Source: Ichthyophis bannanicus (lineage: Eukaryota; Chordata; Amphibia; Gymnophiona; Ichthyophiidae). Taken from it: a DNA stretch of 64,000 bases. The translations under genes and the position numbers were made by a program. The DNA is taken from NCBI GenBank assembly GCA_033557465.1, contig CM066031.1:1066814444-1066878443 (forward strand), in the 5' to 3' direction. The notes below the pieces were generated by a model. That model saw only the letters and a program-made list of their open reading frames with translations, did not search any database and was not told the origin of the DNA. Positions 7,855 to 16,460 of the stretch are shown here, in pieces; within the stretch, counting starts at the first letter, position 1, and every line of letters starts with the position of its first letter.

Positions 7855-10668
7855 CTAGGCCAAACCGAGCATCCGCTGAGCTCTGCACGTCCAGCCTGTA
7901 GTGCTTGGTGAAGGTATGTAGGGAGGACCAAGTTGCCGCTCTACATATATCCAGCGGGGGACTAGACTGAATTCTGCCCATGAGGTAGCCTGAGCTCGGG
8001 TGGAATGAGCCCGCAGCCCCCCCGGAACCTGCTTGCCTTTCAGGATGTAGGCGGAGGCAATCGCCTCCCTAATCCACCTAGAGATGGAGGCCTTGGCCGC
8101 CGCTTCCCCTCTGTGGGGGCCTCCGAACTTGACAAACAGCCGGTCTGACTTCCGGAACGGAGCGGTTCGGGAGAGGTAGCGCTTTAGGGTTCTCTGAACG
8201 TCCAATAGCCGCAGCCTGCTATCCTTGCCTGCCAGGCCCCCGGTTGGGAAGGCCGGGAGCGTGACAGTCTGGTTTACATGAAAAGGAGAAATAACCTTGG
8301 GAAGGAAGGAGGGCACCGTGCGCAGAACGACCTTGTCCTTGAGGAAGGCCAGGAAGGGGGGCTTGGAGGAGAGAGCTTGTAGCTCGGAGACCCGCCTGGC
8401 CGAGCAGATCGCAACCAGGAAGACTGTCTTCAGGGTTAAGTCCTTCAAGGAGGCCCTCTTTACCGGTTCAAACGGTTCCCCCATCAGTGCATTTAGTACC
8501 AGGTTAAGGTCCCAGGTGGGTACGACCGACCTCCGCTGGGGACGCAGCCGTCGTACTGCTCTTAGGAACCTGGTGACGTCCGTGTGCACCCCTAACGGCT
8601 TGCCGTGGATCTTTCCTCTATAGCACGCGATAGCGGCTAGTTGTACTCGAAGTGAGCTGTGCGCTAGACCCTTGTCGAACCCTGCTTGCAAAAATTCCAG
8701 GATTTCTGGGACTGAGGCGGTCAGGGGCTTCCTACGGCGCTCCGCGCACCATGCCTCGAAAATGCGCCAGACCCTTACATAGGCGAGACACGTCGAGCGC
8801 TTCTTAGCGCTCAACAACGTTGAGATTACTGCCGCCGAATATCCGCGCTTCAGAAGCCGCGCCCTTTCAAGAGCCAGGCCGTAAGCGAGAACCGATCCAC
8901 GTGAGGCATCAGGACCGGGCCTTGCCTGAGAAGGTCGCTCCTGCAGGGTAGCCGCCATGGGTGGTCGGCTAATAGTCTCACCAGGTCTGCATACCAGGGG
9001 CGGCGGGGCCAATCCGGAGCTATGAGGATTATCCGGCCCTGGTGAGATTCCACTCGTTGAAGAACCTTTCCGATCAGAGCCCAGGGAGGGAATACATAGA
9101 GGAGGCCCTCTGCCGGCCACTTCTGAGACAGGGCATCCAGACCCTCGGACATCCTCTCCTTTCGTCGACTGAAGAATCGGTCCACCTTGGCCGAAGAGAA
9201 TCTTGCCATGAGATCCATTAGTGGGAGACCCCACCGAGCCACTATTTGTTCGAAGACTGCCTGCTCCAGTTCCCACTCTCTGTGGTCTATTCTGTGCCTG
9301 CTGACGTAATCGGCCGTGACATTGTCCGAGCCTGCCACGTGCTGGGCCGAAAGCGCTTCGAGGTAGACCTCCGCCCACTGGAGGAGAGTGTCTGCCTCCT
9401 TTTCCAGGGCCGGGCTGCTGGTGCCGCCCTGGTGGTTGATGTACGCCACCGTTGTGATGTTGTCGGAGAGGACGCGGATTGCCCTTCTTCGTACCCGGGG
9501 CTCGAGTTTCTTGAGCGCTAGGGTGACGGCCCGTAACTCCAGTCTGTTGATGGGCCACTGAGATTCCATCGGGGACCAGCATCCCTGAACGAACTGGTCC
9601 TCGCAGTGTGCCCCCCAGCCTGACAGGCTGGCATCCGTCGTCAAGAGGACCCACTGGGGGGGCTCGAGGGGCATTCCCCGTTCCAGGTTTCTCGGGTGTT
9701 GCCACCATCGAAGAGCTCGTTTGGTCCGCGGAGCGCAGGGTAACTGTGTTGTCAGAGGATGAAGTTGCGGAGACCACCGACGCAATAGGGATCGTTGCAA
9801 TGGGCGCATGTGGGCTCTGGCCCAAGGTACTACCTCTATCGTTGCTGCCATCGTGCCCAGGACCTGAAGGTAATGCCATGCTGAGGGGTTTCGCCTGCTT
9901 AGGAACCGAGTGATCAGAAGCCTTAGGTTCCCGGCCCGGGAAGAGGGCAAGAACACTCTGCCCCTGCCGGTGTCGAACCTTGCGCCGAGATACTCGAGAT
10001 TCTGGGAGGGGGTCAGCCTGCTCTTTGCTCAGTTGATCACCCATCCCAATTCTTCTAGCAAGCGAACTACTGTGTCCGTCGCCGAGCGACTTTCTTTCTC
10101 TGACTTTGCCCGGATCAGCCAATCGTCTAGATACGGGTGAACCAAGATCCCCTCCTTCCGGAGGAAGGCCGCTACTACCACCATCACCTTGGTAAATGTT
10201 CATGGAGCTGTCGCTAGGCCGAAGGGAAGGGCCTTGAATTGAAAGTGACCCGCTGGTACCGCAAACCTTAGAAACTGCTGATGGGATTTTCTGACCGGGA
10301 TATGCAAGTAGGCCTCTGACAAGTCGAGGGCTGTCAGGAACTCCCCGTTCCTTACGGCAGCAATGACTGACCGCAGGGTCTCCATCCTGAAGTGCGGGAC
10401 CCTGAGGCAGCGATTGACCTGTTTTAAGTCCAGAATCGGTCGGAAGGTGCCTTCCTTCTTTGGCACCACGAAGTAAATCGAGTATCGACCTGAGCCGCAC
10501 TGATCTGGGGGCACTGGAGACACGGCCCCGAGTGCAATTAAGCGCGTGAGGGTAGATTCCACCGCTGTCTTCTTTGCGGGGGTACTGCAGGGGGACAGAA
10601 CAAAGGCTGGTGTTATTGGTTTCGAAAATTCGAGGGCGTAGCCCTCTCTGATCACCTCTAGTACCCAT
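7855..10668 (-). CDS. DIRS B tyrosine recombinase reading frame (YR domain in last third)
   Basis: A 937-codon open frame. Roughly its first 600 codons lie over the RT-MT gene in another frame and look like its shadow (low-complexity, Arg/Ser/Gly/Pro-rich). The YR domain begins around 8870-8920 (LLKRGYSAAVISTLLSAKKR, YVRVWRIFEAWC). It has the first catalytic Arg in VAICSARRVSELQAL, the His-x-x-Arg box in RAHSTRAQATSW, and then should give the Tyr in a KHYRLDV-type motif. A base missing from the G5 run at 7955-7959 throws the final 30 codons out of frame, so the Tyr is encoded only in the neighbouring frame. Function: integration of circular DIRS cDNA. Whether the long 5-prime extension is translated is unknown. 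Confidence 0.8.
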   Translation of the reverse strand: MGTRGDQRGLRPRIFETNNTSLCSVPLQYPRKEDSGGIYPHALNCTRGRVSSAPRSVRLRSILDLLRGAKEGRHLPTDSGLKTGQSLPQGPALQDGDPAVSHCCRKERGVPDSPRLVRGLLAYPGQKIPSAVSKVCGTSGSLSIQGPSLRPSDSSMNIYQGDGGSSGLPPEGGDLGSPVSRRLADPGKVRERKSLGDGHSSSLARRIGMGDQLSKEQADPLPESRVSRRKVRHRQGQSVLALFPGREPKASDHSVPKQAKPLSMALPSGPGHDGSNDRGSTLGQSPHAPIATIPIASVVSATSSSDNTVTLRSADQTSSSMVATPEKPGTGNAPRAPPVGPLDDGCQPVRLGGTLRGPVRSGMLVPDGISVAHQQTGVTGRHPSAQETRAPGTKKGNPRPLRQHHNGGVHQPPGRHQQPGPGKGGRHSPPVGGGLPRSAFGPARGRLGQCHGRLRQQAQNRPQRVGTGAGSLRTNSGSVGSPTNGSHGKILFGQGGPILQSTKGEDVRGSGCPVSEVAGRGPPLCIPSLGSDRKGSSTSGISPGPDNPHSSGLAPPPLVCRPGETISRPPMAATLQERPSQARPGPDASRGSVLAYGLALERARLLKRGYSAAVISTLLSAKKRSTCLAYVRVWRIFEAWCAERRRKPLTASVPEILEFLQAGFDKGLAHSSLRVQLAAIACYRGKIHGKPLGVHTDVTRFLRAVRRLRPQRRSVVPTWDLNLVLNALMGEPFEPVKRASLKDLTLKTVFLVAICSARRVSELQALSSKPPFLAFLKDKVVLRTVPSFLPKVISPFHVNQTVTLPAFPTGGLAGKDSRLRLLDVQRTLKRYLSRTAPFRKSDRLFVKFGGPHRGEAAAKASISRWIREAIASAYILKGKQVPGGLRAHSTRAQATSWAEFSLVPRWIYVERQLGPPYIPSPSTTGWTCRAQRMLGLA

Positions 10669-10979
10669 TGATCCGACGTGACCCGGGACCAGGCGGGAAG
10701 GAACTGTCTTAAACGTCCTCCTATGGGCAGCTCTTCCCCCTGGGCCCCCGCGGCTTCATTGTTGTTTTCTGAAAGACGAGGAAGAGGAGAAGGAGGTGGT
10801 CGCCCCAAAACCGCGACCTGCTCCCCGAAACCCTCGAAAGCCCTGGCCCCTCGAAGGGAAACGCCCCCTGGAAAAGGAGCTGGATCTGGCGGGGCGAGAT
10901 CTCCGGAAATCCCTGGGCTGAGTACGTGCCGGGGGAAGTGAGCGGTTTTGCTTCGGTCTATCTTCCGGGAGTCTGCCAC
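8850..10979 (-). pseudogene. DIRS B RT-RNase H-MT-like gene with two in-frame TGA codons
   Basis: One frame throughout. The RT N-part (10979-10203) has PIGGRLRQFLPAWSRVTSDQ, YSIYFVVPKKEGTFRPILDL, SLSEAYLHIPV-type palm residues and KALPFGLATAP, then TGA at 10200-10202 where relatives have Arg. The catalytic YLDD is at 10122-10133. A second TGA is at 10029-10031, in the VIN-AKSRL strand. RNase H: LLTTDASLSGWGAHC (Asp), NRLELRAVTLAL (Glu), VLSDNITTVAYIN (Asp) and NVTADYVSR (Asp), all present. The MT-like part has LMDLMARFSSAKVDRFFSRR, YVFPPWALIGKVL and IILIAPDWPRRPW; this block is called methyltransferase-like in the DIRS1 group and its role is uncertain. It overlaps gag by 224 nt upstream and the YR frame downstream. 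Confidence 0.9.
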
Positions 10980-12270
10980 CCTTTGACTCGCCCAGATCCT
11001 TTACCAATTTCTCTAAATCCTCGCCGAACAACAGTTTCCCTTTAAAGGGGAGGCGACTCAGGCGAGCCTTCGAGGAAGTATCCGCTGCCCAATTGCGTAA
11101 CCAGAGATATCGCCTGGCAGCCACCACCGAGGCCATGTTCTTTGCCAGGCTCCTGATGAGGTCATACTGACTATCCGCCAAGTAAGCTGTTCCAGATTCC
11201 AACCTGCTTGCGTTGGTCCGCGTCTCCTCCGAGGGACTTTCGTCTGACTGCAGGTGTTGTGACCACCTTAAACAGGCCCTAGCCACCCAAGCTCCGGAGA
11301 CCGAGGCTTGCAAGGCGAGGGCGCTTACGTCAAAGGCCTGCTTCAAGAGAGTATCCAACTTTCTGTCTTGAGGATCCCTTAGGGCAGCACTGCCCTCCAC
11401 TGGAATAGTGGTCTTCTTGGTGACCGCTGACACTGCCGCATCTACCCTGGGAGACTTTAGCAGTTCTTTGTCAGTCTCTGAGAGGGGATAGAGACGAAGC
11501 ATGGACCGGACTCCCCTTAGACTTGACTCGGGTTGGTCCCATTCTTCCTGGATCATCTGTCTCACTACCCTATGTACCGGAAAGACCTTCTGGGATCTTC
11601 TAATGGCCTGGATCAATGGATCCTCCAATGCTTCCTCTTCTGCAGGTGTATCGGAGGACATGTTGAGGGCCTTCAGGGACTCGTTAATCAAGGCCGGAAG
11701 CTCCTCCCGACGAAATACTCTAATTATCCTAGCCTGGTCTTCTTCTGGAATCTCACCTTCTTCTAACTCCTCCTCATCCTCACCAAAGTCCTTGTCCGAT
11801 GGCGTTTCTTCCGGAGATCCCTGTGAAAGGGTCTCCTCTTCGCTCATCCGGAGGCGCTTAGGTGGGACGTCGGAATCTGGATTGGCCGCCCTCGCGGGCC
11901 TGGCTGTCTTGGCCTCCGCTGCCGAGGGCGCCGCACCCGCTTTCCCTGAACCTTGCTTACGTAGGCAATATGCCTTGTGGAGTAAGAGAATGAAGTCCGG
12001 GGAGAAGAAATCTCCTACCCCATCCTCCCCTGCCGGGAGAGGGGCGGGGGATAAGGAAGGGGTGGGCAAGTCCGAGGACGTAGAAGGAGGGGCTTGCATC
12101 TCACTCTCCCCTACTGGGAGTTCGTCTGACCCTTGGGAGGCCTGGGCCATGGTTAAGGTAATGTCCTGCTCTGCCGAGGCTGCCAGCGCGGTACAGTTCC
12201 TGCAGATACCTGTTTCTGCGGAAGTACCCCTGCGGATTCCACAGGAAAGGCAGCGTGCTTTGGTTGACAT
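10756..12270 (-). CDS. DIRS B Gag-like protein (504 aa, open)
   Basis: Likely RNA-binding structural protein of the DIRS particle. N-terminus MSTKARCLSCGIRRG carries a two-CxxC knuckle (CLSC and, 14 residues later, CRNC). An acidic segment follows (GEDEEELEEGEIPEEDQ), then a conserved core (RREELPALINESLKALNM, DPLIQAIRRSQKVFPVHRVV, QMIQEEWDQPES, KKTTIPVEGSAALRD, LDTLLKQAFDVSALALQ, YLADSQYDLIRSLAKNMASV, RYLWLRNWAAD, LPFKGKLLFGEDLEKLVKDL). The C-terminus is Arg/Gly/Phe-rich (RGFRGFRGAGRGFG), typical of nucleic-acid binding. F and H encode clear homologues. The start fits the end of the leader, and no stop or frameshift is seen. Confidence 0.88.
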   Translation of the reverse strand: MSTKARCLSCGIRRGTSAETGICRNCTALAASAEQDITLTMAQASQGSDELPVGESEMQAPPSTSSDLPTPSLSPAPLPAGEDGVGDFFSPDFILLLHKAYCLRKQGSGKAGAAPSAAEAKTARPARAANPDSDVPPKRLRMSEEETLSQGSPEETPSDKDFGEDEEELEEGEIPEEDQARIIRVFRREELPALINESLKALNMSSDTPAEEEALEDPLIQAIRRSQKVFPVHRVVRQMIQEEWDQPESSLRGVRSMLRLYPLSETDKELLKSPRVDAAVSAVTKKTTIPVEGSAALRDPQDRKLDTLLKQAFDVSALALQASVSGAWVARACLRWSQHLQSDESPSEETRTNASRLESGTAYLADSQYDLIRSLAKNMASVVAARRYLWLRNWAADTSSKARLSRLPFKGKLLFGEDLEKLVKDLGESKGGRLPEDRPKQNRSLPPARTQPRDFRRSRPARSSSFSRGRFPSRGQGFRGFRGAGRGFGATTSFSSSSSFRKQQ

Positions 12271-13226
12271 GACCCGGGGCTGAGGACCTTCCCGTACCAG
12301 AACTCCAGGCCCGTGGGGAGGGACTCTTCTCTACTATGGAGGCTAGCTCTACCCTTCTCTACAATGAAGGCTAGCTCCTCCCTGGCCAACCAAACCGAGG
12401 TCTCTTTTCCTTTTTCTCCCCTCCCCAAAGGGATCCCCCAGGGAAGAGACCGTCTATCAATTTAGAGGAAACCAATGAGCAATTAAATGAAACATAAAGT
12501 GGATTTAAAATAGAAGGAGCACCCTGTAGCCAAACATTAGTTAAAAATAGCGTTAAAATAAAGTTACAAATAAAAAAAATTAAAGCTAACAGCACTTGTT
12601 GCTAGTTAAAATTAGGATTCAAATTAATCACAGTTATATCCCTTCTACTTGCGGTTAGCTGTGCTGGGAATCTGTAGCCGATTCAGCGCTGCATACCCAT
12701 TGGCTCTACACGTGGTGGGCCTCACCACGTGGAGCCAGGACGGGGAACCCTTAGGCTCTCTCCCGGTCGCGGTCGCACTCTCTCCTTGCTCACTGCAGAC
12801 TGAAACCTCTGTTCCTGTGAGAATCGCCGCCTAAGGTTTTCCCCGCGGTCCTTGGGGGGGCCGGACTTCGCCGCCGCGTCCTGCAGTCTCCGGACGGGTC
12901 TGGCGGTATCAGCAGGCCAGCGATGCTGCCTCAAGCGCTCAGCCTCCGTGGGGCTTCGGCGCGAGGCAGCAGCGATCCGCGCGTCTCAGCAGCAGGGGAG
13001 CAGAGAAGCAAGAAACCCTCCTCGATGCTGCGAGTCGCGGCTCTCCTCCGACGCCTGATCCGGTGAGGGGGGGGGGGGGCGGGTGGAGGAGGGAGAGGAG
13101 AGAGCCGGAGAAATTAAAGAGACAGAGCTCTTGTTAAAAGTAAAGAAATTTAAAAGTTTAAAATTTAAAAATAAGGACTCCAGTAAGCCCTAGGCTTACG
13201 GAACCCTCCAGCTGCTTGGAGGCTGA
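12271..13226 (-). other. DIRS B 5-prime leader
   Basis: About 950 bp between gag and the right ITR with no convincing gene. It includes an AT-rich block (12440-12640), a GC-rich block (12840-13060) and a run of about 12 G at 13066-13078. A short near-repeat CTACTATGGAGGCTAGCTC / CTACAATGAAGGCTAGCTC lies at 12333-12378. H has a leader of similar length. Confidence 0.65.
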
Positions 13227-13363
13227 GATTACTGGGGTTGGTGGGTGGTCTCAGTGGTATTTGTACCGCTCCACCTCCAAAAAGGTTGGGCTCAGCCTCC
13301 AAGCTGCTGGAAGGGTTACGCAACCCTGAAGTAAAGGGACTGGACTGGAGTGACGATAAGGAA
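13227..13363. repeat. DIRS B right inverted terminal repeat
   Basis: Inverted partner of 7272-7438. Ends GACGATAAGGAA; the next bases TAACCCTTTACACT belong to the MITE. Confidence 0.87.
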
Positions 13364-13366
13364 TAA

Positions 13367-13591
13367 CCCTTTACACTGTGATTATTTTTCTGTGTCGCTC
13401 ATGCCAAATCGGAATAAATTTTAAGAAATTGGGCAACTTACAACCAATTTTACAGACATTCTACAGTAACCAGTCATGTTGTATTACGAGTCAAACTAGC
13501 ATATTAATCATATGTCACACAGAGTGGGGCAGACAATCGGAATGGGAAAATGTAAACTATCCCCCAGCGTGGGACAGCCAAGTGTAAAGGG
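13367..13591. mobile_element. piggyBac-type MITE (225 bp)
   Basis: Ends in the 11-bp inverted repeat CCCTTTACACT (13367-13377) / AGTGTAAAGGG (13581-13591). TTAA follows directly on the right (13592-13595). On the left only TAA adjoins, but the T is found at 7271 on the other side of DIRS B, so both TTAA target copies are accounted for. TTAA targets and CCCTTT ends are piggyBac superfamily traits. The interior has no transposase, hence a non-autonomous element. Confidence 0.8.
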
Positions 13592-16162
13592 TTAAGCGTG
13601 CATATTTAACACACAGCGTAGTAAGGCGCATTACAGAGCATGAGCATAGTTGCCACATGCAGGTAGCACAGCAAAGTGGGAAAAACAGTGAGAAGTTGGT
13701 GCCACACCAGAGACACCCCAAGCAACCCAAAACCTGACAGATGCCCCTGCGAACGAGGTCGGGTAGTCCACATAAGATAAATCAGACAGAAAAGCAGAGA
13801 CTTAGTTTGTTACATACCATACCGGGCTCAGGCAACTCCCCTGCTGCCAGGGCCTGCAGGCAAATACCTCTGAATAGCCTCCTTCTAATCTTCTGAGAAC
13901 TGGGGGAGGGGGGAGAAAGAGGAACAGGGAGGGGGCACTGAGGTTGTGTGTGGTTTGAATAATCCTTTTCCAAATCCTTTCCAAATTTCTGACTGCTCAA
14001 TTGGCCCTTAACTGAACTCAAAAGAGCACCAGTTTAAAGAGTGGAGCCTCTAGTGGAGCCTCCAGCATTGCGCTCAAGTGAGACAGTTACACCAAAGGTG
14101 GTGAAACACAAGCAAACTCAATCTCTTGGATTCTTTTTCAGATTTCATCAGAGCTGTAAAAAACTTGCATCCACCTAAAAACTGGAGACAGAGAAGCTTC
14201 TGAGGTGTCTCCCTAGGGGTGCTGGCTGTTAACGGCATAATGATGTCATAAGAAGCCTCTGGAAAATATTTCTCCATCTCCACATTTGCTGGTAGGGGGA
14301 CACAACCCTGGTCTAGCAGGACAATATAGAACAGTCATTAGTTAGAGATGCTTTCAATTTTCCTTTAAGGAAGATTGCTTTAACATTTGCCCAGGCCAAA
14401 AGTCATCCCGATGTAAAAAATATTTTTTTTACTGTTGGGGGTTGTTATACATTGCTCACCGGAGCTATTGAGCTTCAAATCATTTACACACAATAGTTAC
14501 AATGTTATCTGTACCTTTAGGGTTAAAGCTAAATCTGTAGCCCAAAGAGTTATTAAAAGAGCTCAGAAGGATAAGAATCATACAAATCAACGACAACAGG
14601 GAATTTCCCCGAAATTTTCCTTACTAGACCTTCATGTTAATAAACTGCCCATTTTCATATTTTTAATGGAGAATAGTTTGTCACACTCTCATGGTGAACT
14701 TCTTATACTTGATCAGGCCAATCTGTTTCCAGTTTGTTAAAATAAAAAATAAAAAAATAAAATAAATTATCAGTTTGTTAATTTCAAGGCAATTTATTAT
14801 CCAAAAATCTGCAATGCTATCAAAATTCTTATAGTCAATCCATGCTGTACTGAGATTCTGCAATTCTTACCGCTGGCCATAATGGTTTCATTCAGTATTA
14901 ACTTTAAGAATTTTTTTTGATAGGTAAAATATAAATTTTAATAAATATGCACCTTTCTTATTGCCCTTTTGTTCTTTGCCATGTTGCTGGAATCAATATG
15001 ATCATATATTTTGTTGACATTTGAACTGCAGTGAATAGGCTATGGTTGCAGGCAGACAAGTTATTGGAACACCGAGTCCCTTTTGGAAGGAGAAGTATTC
15101 TTCCTGTTATTAGCCATTGTGGCTGCCTACCCAACTGAATGTTTCAGTTTACCAGGTTTTGGTGGAGAAATGTTTAATGTGAACTAAAATGCTAGAACTC
15201 CATCTGGGCAATACTCTGCTAGTTTAGAGCATTTTTTAATCTGGTTTCCAACTCTGGTCTCTAGTTACTAAAATGCAGTATAATTTTACAGTTAACACAC
15301 ATTAAATATGACCATTAACCTACAGTAACTGCAAAGCCTTTGCCTTAACTCTTGGATACATTCCCAGCATTCTGCCTTTCAGTTAAAACAAAGAAAAAGT
15401 TCTTTACTGAGCATTAACTGAATGGCATACTGTGATGCAGTTAGCTACACCTCTTGAGGTGGTATAACTTGACGAATATCAACTACTTCTATGTTAATAA
15501 GGCACAATATCCACCCCCTCCTGCGTCAAGTAGTTAACATGGAAACCATCACATATGAACTGTTAAGATACTATCACACTGTTAGCGCACAGTAATTTCT
15601 TTGATCAGCAGCTAAACAGCTTAGTAAAGAGGGGCCTCTGAATTCCAACACCATCAAGTTCTTGTCATTTCCCATCTGAAACATACAATAAAAGCTAGCC
15701 AGGAATGCTTAGCATCAGGTGATACTGTCTACTGTCAAGAATCAGTCCATCTGTCTGTCTATCCATCCTTACCCAGAGCTTTGCTTGCACATGTATTTGT
15801 AATTGTATCTATTGATTCGATATATCAAAGCTTTGTGCATATGAACGTGGAATGAGGCGATGAAGAGCCGCATCGCAGCAAGCAAAACGAGAAGTGAGAA
15901 GGCCAGGCCCCATCCCCCAAACATGGTTGAGAGGAGCAACCTCAGACTGTTGCCAGATAAGAAAAAGGAATCAGCTGAAATTCCCACCCCTCTGTTGGCA
16001 AAGATAAGAAGGGTCCTGCACAACTTTAAGCTTTCTGTGCTGGTGGAAATTCCCATCCCTCCCTTTGGCAAAGATCCTGAAGGGACCCCATGGCATTTTA
16101 ACTTCCTGTGCCAACAAAGATCAGAAGATAGCTGTGATGAAGACGATCCAGACATGCAACAT
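13592..16162. other. AT-rich sequence without recognisable gene
   Basis: About 2.6 kb of apparently single-copy or old sequence. Open frames are short, overlap on both strands and show no domain or repeated homologue here. I see no splice-flanked exon, tRNA or LINE motif. It contains poly-T/A tracts (14418, 14740-14765, 14912) and a near-repeat GAAATTCCCA(C/T)CCCT at 15976 and 16047. Confidence 0.5.
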
Positions 16163-16309
16163 TCTCCCAGGACAAGCAGGATGAGTCAGCCACAAGTGGT
16201 GACGTCATCCGACGGCGCCATAGACGGAAGTACTCAGTAGCCCAGAAGGTTTTTTACCTTCTGGGCATGGCTAGTAGCCCCACCTCTAGGCCCGCCCCTA
16301 GCTAGCCAG
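16163..16309. repeat. DIRS D 5-prime inverted terminal repeat with extra hairpin
   Basis: Inverted match to 23014-23155 (GACAGCAGGATAAGTCAGCC-type, GACGTCATCC, GGCGC-CATAGAC, AGTAGCCCCACCTCTAGG, CGCCCCTAGCTAGCCAG). This arm alone has about 31 extra nt holding the perfect stem CCCAGAAGGT-TTTTT-ACCTTCTGGG (16241-16265). Confidence 0.82.
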
Positions 16310-16460
16310 TCTTTGTCTTCCGCCTTGCCAGCAAGACATCTTTCTCTCACACTCTCAAACAACTATTCTTAAGAAGGGACAACTATCAAGAAAGAATTAC
16401 AATGAAGAAAGTACCTGCAAAACCGCGGTTTAAAAAAAAAGTCCCAAGTGCTCCAGGAAG

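Larger units (their letters stand above)
7272..13363 (-). mobile_element. DIRS B: nearly intact group 2 DIRS retrotransposon
   Basis: A 6,092-bp element read right to left: right ITR, leader, gag (504 codons, open), RT-RNase H-MT frame overlapping gag, YR frame overlapping RT-MT, ICR, left ITR. I find only three inactivating lesions: TGA codons in the RT frame at 10200-10202 and 10029-10031, and a 1-nt loss in the YR near 7955-7959. It is inserted inside the left TTAA of a piggyBac-type MITE without a target duplication. F (27013) and H (35111) are relatives. Of all copies here it shows the group 2 layout most clearly. Confidence 0.93.

Noticed and set aside
8297..12283. Plus-strand open frames of 77-260 codons opposite DIRS B
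   Set aside because: They mirror gag, RT and YR coding sequence, have Ser/Arg/Pro-rich shadow composition and no domain.
13365..13595. TAACCCTTT end read as part of the DIRS B terminus
   Set aside because: The ICR joint places the DIRS end at 13363, and the sequence pairs with AGTGTAAAGGG-TTAA at 13581 instead.
13592..16162. Possible host exon(s), e.g. the open frame at 15860-16240
   Set aside because: No recognisable domain, both strands equally open, no convincing splice pattern; the last part runs into the DIRS D terminus.
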